DNA of 64,000 nucleotides from an uncultured Candidatus Saccharibacteria bacterium (GTDB taxonomy: Bacteria; Patescibacteriota; Saccharimonadia; Saccharimonadales; Saccharimonadaceae), in assembly GCA_947302975.1 (NCBI GenBank), contig CAMYXA010000003.1:1-64000 (forward strand), written 5' to 3'. Every line of letters starts with the position of its first letter. The stretch's first letter is position 1. Position numbers and translations under genes: made by a program. The notes under the pieces were generated by a model. It saw only the letters and a list, made by a program, of their open reading frames with translations, searched no databases and was not told the origin of the DNA. This document shows, one piece after another, positions 58,647-64,000 of this stretch.

Positions 58647-59972
58647 CTATTTGAAAATTTTATCCCGCTCCGTTGCGCCAATCGACAACAAGCGAAGCGG
58701 AATATCAACGTGTTCCGACAGGACATCCGCGCAATAATCGAAGATATATCCACTCGATTTATTACTTAATCCTGGTTCTAGCTCATAGCTAGTAAGTATT
58801 GCTTCGACACTGTTTAACAAATCTGCACTAATTTTTACATCGCGTGACAACAAGGTGCCTTCATAACGATAATCCGTGCAGAAATCCCAGCGCCCCTGCA
58901 GCAATATTTGGTCAAACCAACTTAACGCTAAACCATCAAAGGCCCTCGCGCCGCCACAGGTTTTAATCGCATAGTAGAGCAAACGCACATCAAACGCGCC
59001 CACTCTCACTTCACCTTGCCAACGATTTGTATCTTTATGACTGCCAGGAAGCATCTTTTCACGTAATTCATCATCACGCGATGGCAATGGTCCGGCACCA
59101 TGTCTGATTTCGTAGGCTCGGTGCACGCCAAGGTTTACAATCTTTCCATCAAATCCGGCATTTCTATACATCTTCTCCGAAAACTCAGGAAGAGTTCTTA
59201 GCGCGCTCACATGTGGCTTCAGGGCGGATTCCGCATCCGTAAGCACACCATGGGAACGTTCACTAATTAAGATACCGTCTTGTTTCAAGATGTCTTCAAG
59301 TAGTAAAAACTGAAGCTTGGCACCAACGTCATAGAACTCATCGACGATGTTAAAAAGAACTTCATCATCAAGCAGTAACGTCATGTTCTTACAGAATATT
59401 TCCAAATCCCCATCTGAGAGTGAGTCACAAGGAAAATCCGTAAATAATGCAGTTACCTTTTCTCGTAACCTATTTAGTTTTCTTAGAACAACTTCCTTAT
59501 CCGTTAGCTCTCTGGCAAAAAGCGCCGAATCCGGGTCTTCCATAAATTCCCGATAAGCTTTGCCTACGCCGGTTCCAATTGTGCCATGCTGATGTTTACC
59601 CAGCGACAGCTCGTAGTTCTGCGACCAAACCTGATGGTATGGCGTTGCGCAGAGACAATTTGGATGACAGTAAAGCATCGCCCACGGATTATAGATGCCA
59701 AGATGTTGCAAAGCGCTCGCTTCGTTTTTGAGGCCATGCGGAGTAATTACGATACGTTCCGATAAGTAAGTCGGTACGCCTTCGAATGTTCCACAACCCC
59801 ACTGAGCAAAGTTAAAACTTTCACCATTTGAGCTTCTGACACCGTGGCTGCCTTGGGCGCCACCCTCCTTGACAATGTAGTTTGGTTTAAACCGACATGC
59901 TAATGCATGCACGAAGCCACCCTTTCCACCATCGCCAGGGCCGAGATCTGTGACTGAGTAAACTTTTTGCAT
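58647..59972 (-). CDS. Divergent adenylosuccinate synthetase (PurA)-like protein
   Basis: LGPGDGGKGG (cf. GDEGKGK), GGAQGSHGV (cf. GGNNAGHTV), GTIGTGVGKAYREF (cf. IGPAY), GVHRAYEIRHGAGPLPS (cf. KAYTTRVGAGPFPT); SD aaggaggt. Confidence 0.75.
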   Translation of the reverse strand: MQKVYSVTDLGPGDGGKGGFVHALACRFKPNYIVKEGGAQGSHGVRSSNGESFNFAQWGCGTFEGVPTYLSERIVITPHGLKNEASALQHLGIYNPWAMLYCHPNCLCATPYHQVWSQNYELSLGKHQHGTIGTGVGKAYREFMEDPDSALFARELTDKEVVLRKLNRLREKVTALFTDFPCDSLSDGDLEIFCKNMTLLLDDEVLFNIVDEFYDVGAKLQFLLLEDILKQDGILISERSHGVLTDAESALKPHVSALRTLPEFSEKMYRNAGFDGKIVNLGVHRAYEIRHGAGPLPSRDDELREKMLPGSHKDTNRWQGEVRVGAFDVRLLYYAIKTCGGARAFDGLALSWFDQILLQGRWDFCTDYRYEGTLLSRDVKISADLLNSVEAILTSYELEPGLSNKSSGYIFDYCADVLSEHVDIPLRLLSIGATERDKIFK

Positions 59973-59983
59973 AAGTTACCTCC

Positions 59984-61126
59984 TTACAACCATCCGCTAC
60001 TTTCCTCTTCAGGAATAGTCGAATCTGTCGATTCTTCTGCATAGCTACATGGCTGCAAATCGGTCTTCTTCTCGAAAATGTCTCCGAGTCTTGGAATCTT
60101 ATACTTTGATGCTTTTTCCAAGCGACGCTGTACACCGTAAGGAATTTCTCGTAAGTCAGACAAACAATAATCTCTGTAGGAATCGCTTACCTGATGATCT
60201 TTAAGCCAGTTCCCGAGATCAAACGGCTCAAGCGTGCCTTCGGTCAGGCCGATAATTGCAGCTTCAATTTCCGGCAAACGCGAAGTGTTCGGGATGCGAA
60301 CGACATGGCCTTTGCCAAACCATTCACTCCAGTAATCACGACCACGCGAATCGCCCTCAACTACAAGCGCAAATGCATGCTTGGTTTCCTTGAGCTTTTC
60401 CGCCACGTCCGTCATATCCGGTATCTCGTCACCTTTATAGCCATTCTTATGGAGCTTCTCGAGGAAGTCATCCCCAAAGATACGTTCTAAGGTATCCTCC
60501 GAGATTCTGGCGTGCATTGTCGCATCGGTAATCAGGAAGAAATACCCCTTCAGACCAATGCGATTCGTATACGCTGCAGTGTAGTAAGCGGAAGCGAACA
60601 TTGCATACTGAGGATCTTCCAGAATATCACCGCCTTTACCTTCTGGATGCATCTTTGTCAGATAATCGACGATCTTTTCAGCCGTCATCTCAAACTGCGG
60701 CCGGTTCAGCACATATTTGTCCTCTACATCGCCAAAAATTCCGCACGCAATTTGAACATCAAAACCGGGTAGCATCTCGGATGCCAACTGATAGGTATCA
60801 GGAAGAACGGCAATCGCTTTATCAACGTTATCGCCCATACTTCCAGTCGAATCAAGAGACGATTCAATATCCATCGGACAGCCAACGCTTACGCGCCATT
60901 TCTTACCCTCAGCGGGATCAAACCGAATCAGGCTTTTCCTGATTGTGTCAATCGCCGGATCTACGGCGGAATCAAGTCTGCCAGTTTCACGCACTTTTTG
61001 GCGTGCCTTTGCCGTAACGTCGGTTTTCACCTTGCTGCTACGCCTTTCCTCGTCGGAGCTATAAGAAACTCCACGCGCTGACATACTAGATTCATATTCG
61101 TAACTACTAAATACTTGGTGACCCAT
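59984..61126 (-). CDS. vWA-domain protein
   Basis: MIDAS ESSLDSTGSMGDNVD; HPEGKGGDILEDPQYAMFASAYYT; start 61126 after aaggaggg. Confidence 0.8.
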   Translation of the reverse strand: MGHQVFSSYEYESSMSARGVSYSSDEERRSSKVKTDVTAKARQKVRETGRLDSAVDPAIDTIRKSLIRFDPAEGKKWRVSVGCPMDIESSLDSTGSMGDNVDKAIAVLPDTYQLASEMLPGFDVQIACGIFGDVEDKYVLNRPQFEMTAEKIVDYLTKMHPEGKGGDILEDPQYAMFASAYYTAAYTNRIGLKGYFFLITDATMHARISEDTLERIFGDDFLEKLHKNGYKGDEIPDMTDVAEKLKETKHAFALVVEGDSRGRDYWSEWFGKGHVVRIPNTSRLPEIEAAIIGLTEGTLEPFDLGNWLKDHQVSDSYRDYCLSDLREIPYGVQRRLEKASKYKIPRLGDIFEKKTDLQPCSYAEESTDSTIPEEESSGWL

Positions 61127-61139
61127 GCTTTTCCCTCCT

Positions 61140-62072
61140 TTATGGGTAAAAATCTTCATCGGGTTCTAGGCTATGCCAGATTTTCTCCGATGATTTGATG
61201 TAGGTAAACGGATGGTAACTCCGTCCCCACACTGAATCAAGTGTTTCGTAAAGCATTCTGTGTGCCTCTTCCGCGTCAAGCTCGGGGTATTCAGCAAGAA
61301 AATTGTAGACCTTAAGTTGTTTCTTCTCGTTTTCAAAACGATCAGGATCATACTCTAAGCCCCCTTCTTCACTGTACCAGTTCGTCCAACACGTAAAGCA
61401 GGCTACAGATTCAGCGAGCGATGCAACATTATCCCCACAAGTACGAGGGTTTATTGATGCATCGATCCAGTTAAGATAGACCAAACGATGTTCCTTGGGC
61501 TCAAAAACAATGTAGTCGCGATGGGCACAAAATGACGCCCTGCACTGCTCAATAAATGTTTGAAGTTTCAGCATACGTCCGAGCATCCAAGCGGATGTCC
61601 TGGCATCTACACGATAGTCATCAAACATTTTGGCAAGCGGCACAAAGTCCTTCACATCCGCATCACGAATCGACAAAAGATTCATCTGCCTGCCACCCTG
61701 ATCGGGTCCAACCAGAAAACTCTCTTCCAGTACCGGGAAAAGCCAGTCATAATGAAGCTCATAGTCATTGCCAAGCTCTTTATTCTTTCGTTCAAAATCG
61801 TCCGACTGTTCGGCGAGAAAACGTAAGAAAGTAGCTTCGTTCTGAATGAGATTATTATCAAGCTTATCAAACGGGACTTTTAGTAGCTTAATCTTTCCGT
61901 CCGTGGCGGATATAACACGATAGATTCTAATCTTTCGAGCTTCGGATGAGAACAGTAAATCGGACTTGTTGAAAATACATATTTCTTTGCCATCCCTGTC
62001 TTTTAGAATCAAAAAATCACCTTCTTTCCAATCTAGATTTTTAAGGAACAAAATACCTATTTTTTCCGTCAA
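61140..62072 (-). CDS. Protein-kinase-fold-like (possible pseudokinase) protein
   Basis: YRVISATDGKIKLLKVPF...NEATFLRFL; AWMLGRMLKLQTFIEQC..CAHRDYIVFEPKEHRLVYLNWIDA. Start is TTG at 62072 and uncertain. Confidence 0.5.
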   Translation of the reverse strand: MTEKIGILFLKNLDWKEGDFLILKDRDGKEICIFNKSDLLFSSEARKIRIYRVISATDGKIKLLKVPFDKLDNNLIQNEATFLRFLAEQSDDFERKNKELGNDYELHYDWLFPVLEESFLVGPDQGGRQMNLLSIRDADVKDFVPLAKMFDDYRVDARTSAWMLGRMLKLQTFIEQCRASFCAHRDYIVFEPKEHRLVYLNWIDASINPRTCGDNVASLAESVACFTCWTNWYSEEGGLEYDPDRFENEKKQLKVYNFLAEYPELDAEEAHRMLYETLDSVWGRSYHPFTYIKSSEKIWHSLEPDEDFYP

Positions 62073-62093
62073 AACAACGCCACATAAGTATCA

Positions 62094-62130
62094 AGATAAT
62101 TATGGCATAGATAGCGCAAAAAGTCAATGA
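62094..62130 (-). promoter_or_regulatory. Putative promoter of the four-gene operon
   Basis: Minus strand TTGACT, about 17 nt, CATAAT; preceded by TACCCCTGTTAGT. Confidence 0.5.
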
Positions 62131-62167
62131 TACTAACAGGGGTAAAAGCCAGATCGCTCAAGAAAAA

Positions 62168-62193
62168 ACCTCCCCCATACCGGGAGAGGCAAT
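62168..62193 (-). terminator. Terminator of the 62.2 kb gene
   Basis: Minus strand CCTCTCCCGGTATGGGGGAGG TTTTTTC. Confidence 0.75.
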
Positions 62194-62195
62194 TC

Positions 62196-62540
62196 TTATC
62201 GAAGCAGCGGAATGCTGCTCAGATCTTCAACGATAACCTCACGTCCATTAATTGTAACTGCCACTACGAATGTTTCTTTGTCCTCCCACTTACACGTTAA
62301 AAGATATTTCTCGCCTTCACGAACAATCTTTTCAATCTTCACTGATCTGTACGCCCATCCGTTAGTTACATAGTCTTCTCTGAATTCATCCGTATCGTAT
62401 GTTATCTCTGCGTCAATTTCTACTATATTTTCGCCTTCAGGCAAAGATTGAATTAAGTTAAGCGATTCAACGGGTATATCAAAATTTGATGCCTTCACTA
62501 GTTGACCTTCTGCTGCGTATGTATAGAACATAGTTATCAC
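62196..62540 (-). CDS. Hypothetical protein
   Basis: 114 aa ORF with SD and own terminator. Confidence 0.5.
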   Translation of the reverse strand: MITMFYTYAAEGQLVKASNFDIPVESLNLIQSLPEGENIVEIDAEITYDTDEFREDYVTNGWAYRSVKIEKIVREGEKYLLTCKWEDKETFVVAVTINGREVIVEDLSSIPLLR

Positions 62541-62615
62541 CCCCTTCTAAAAGTACAAACATTAATTCTACCTATAATTATACTACAAAAATCTAAATTT
62601 GTCAATAGTGTCCTT

Positions 62616-64000
62616 CTATCTGGCAGTGAAGTACCCTGGAGCATCTGGGGTATCGATGCGAGCGTATTCCTTGTCGACATGGTCCGGACTATAAGTAGTG
62701 CCATTGCTGCCAGCAAGGCTAGTTGCGTTAGCAAACATGTTATTACTGACATTTACAGAACTCACATCAAAGACATCTGAGACATAGATTGTAGTAAGAG
62801 AGCTGGCATTTTCAAACATAGATTCCATATTAACAACGCTGACCGTGATGAATATAGGCTCGCTTATGTGACCCACGTAGCCATCATTATCTGGATCAAC
62901 AGCAGTTTCTGGACCAAAGACAAAGTCGATGTTCGCAAGATTCTGGCAGCTATAGAACATGTAGCTAGAATCCTCATTCAAGAAGACTTCGTCGGCCCTA
63001 GTGTAGTAGTAAATTATGCCATTATCAAACCAAGAATAAACCGGATACGCTGAATCATCGACGGCAATATTTGTAGCGGCGGATTGAATTGCGTCCGTAA
63101 AATCGCCGGTATATCTCTGAACGCTAGTGATGGTTTGGTCATTATCGCTATAGTTTGCCACATCTACCTTCGCCAATGATTTCCAAATTGCGTTAATTTG
63201 TTGCCCAGTTTGGAGCGTAGCTTTGCGTGCGGCACGTTTCTCCGTGAAATAGCCTGGGGCGTCGGGTCTATCAATACGGGCATATTCCTTGCCAACGTGG
63301 CTTGAATCATAAACCGTGCCGTTGCCGCCAACAAGTCTACGGGCGCCATCAAACATTTTTGTGTCGAATCTTATTGTGCTCGCATTAAAACTATCCGAGA
63401 CATAGATTGTGGTAAGAGAGTATGCCGATCTGAACATTTCGCTGATAGCCGTAACCTTGCTTATATCCCAACTGGAAAGATCAAGCGTAGTAAGTGATGA
63501 TGCGCCGTAAAACATGCTCGCCAGTTGAGTTACCTTGCTTGTATTCCAATTAGAAACGTCAAGGGTGCGGAGAGAAGATGTGCCACTGAACATGCTACCC
63601 ATGTTGGTTATTTTACTTGTATTCCAATTGGAAACATCAAGAGTAGTGAGAGAAAATGCAGCATTAAACATTTCCGCCGCATTCGTTAAGCTACTTGTAT
63701 TCCAGTTGGAAACATCAAGTGTCCTAAGAGAACCATCATGGCCAAACATTGCCATCATGTTTACAACATTGCCCGTATCCCATTTGGAGACATCAAGAGA
63801 AGTAATTGAAGAAACTACGTTAAACATATAGCTCATATTTCTGACATTGCTTGTATTCCAATTGGAAACGTCGAGCGTCCTGATAGCACTTACGTTATCA
63901 AATAGGTAACTCATATCTGTAACATTGCCCGTATCCCATTTAGAGACATCAAGGGTAGCGAGTGAAGATGCAGCGCTAAAAAGATGGCTCATGTTTGTTA
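62616..64000 (-). CDS. DUF285/BspA-like repeat protein (N-terminus beyond window)
   Basis: Repeats LDVSNWNTSNVRNMSYMF; two copies of YARID(T/R)PDAPGYFT. Confidence 0.8.
   Translation of the reverse strand, partial: TNMSHLFSAASSLATLDVSKWDTGNVTDMSYLFDNVSAIRTLDVSNWNTSNVRNMSYMFNVVSSITSLDVSKWDTGNVVNMMAMFGHDGSLRTLDVSNWNTSSLTNAAEMFNAAFSLTTLDVSNWNTSKITNMGSMFSGTSSLRTLDVSNWNTSKVTQLASMFYGASSLTTLDLSSWDISKVTAISEMFRSAYSLTTIYVSDSFNASTIRFDTKMFDGARRLVGGNGTVYDSSHVGKEYARIDRPDAPGYFTEKRAARKATLQTGQQINAIWKSLAKVDVANYSDNDQTITSVQRYTGDFTDAIQSAATNIAVDDSAYPVYSWFDNGIIYYYTRADEVFLNEDSSYMFYSCQNLANIDFVFGPETAVDPDNDGYVGHISEPIFITVSVVNMESMFENASSLTTIYVSDVFDVSSVNVSNNMFANATSLAGSNGTTYSPDHVDKEYARIDTPDAPGYFTAR

Noticed and set aside
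58647-59972. PurZ (diaminopurine biosynthesis) identity
   Set aside because: The Asp of GDGGKG is retained whereas PurZ replaces that residue, and no Z-genome partner genes are seen.
1-64000. UGA recoding (as in SR1/Gracilibacteria)
   Set aside because: TGA terminates several ORFs and tryptophan/glycine positions use normal codons.

Overview
The window is bacterial DNA that uses the standard stop codons. It is best explained as a Patescibacteria/CPR chromosome, probably Saccharibacteria (taxonomy is inferred from gene content only). Housekeeping genes fill about 0-55.7 kb: the fusA 3' end, tuf, rpsJ, a MurF-like/DegT/FemAB cell-wall operon, galU, dnaE, smpB, xth, a sortase, gltX, der, pth, dprA, topA, a sigma-region-4/HARE-like regulator, a TraG/VirD4-like ATPase, a division and cell-wall (dcw) cluster on the minus strand, a DUF4868/KwaB-like gene, rnhA, recJ, priA, def, fmt and infB, plus tRNA-Leu(CAA), tRNA-Glu(CTC) and tRNA-Asn(GTT). 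An accessory island starts directly downstream of tRNA-Asn at about 56 kb and runs past the window end. It holds a nucleotidyltransferase-like gene convergent with a tight four-gene operon: kinase-like protein, vWA protein, divergent adenylosuccinate-synthetase-like enzyme, SAM-domain-like protein. I regard this as the best candidate for an undescribed conflict or signalling system. Other unexplained structure: T-arm-derived hairpin arrays after two tRNAs; a 1 kb convergent intergenic region with at least seven CCCCTGTTA 9-mers around a ~200 bp rod-like inverted repeat; a ~300 nt orphan ncRNA candidate with a consensus promoter and terminator; a recurrent TATAAT-N6-ATG leaderless promoter layout; and a 21-codon sORF plus structured leaders in the dcw region. 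No database search was run; family names come from reading motifs.
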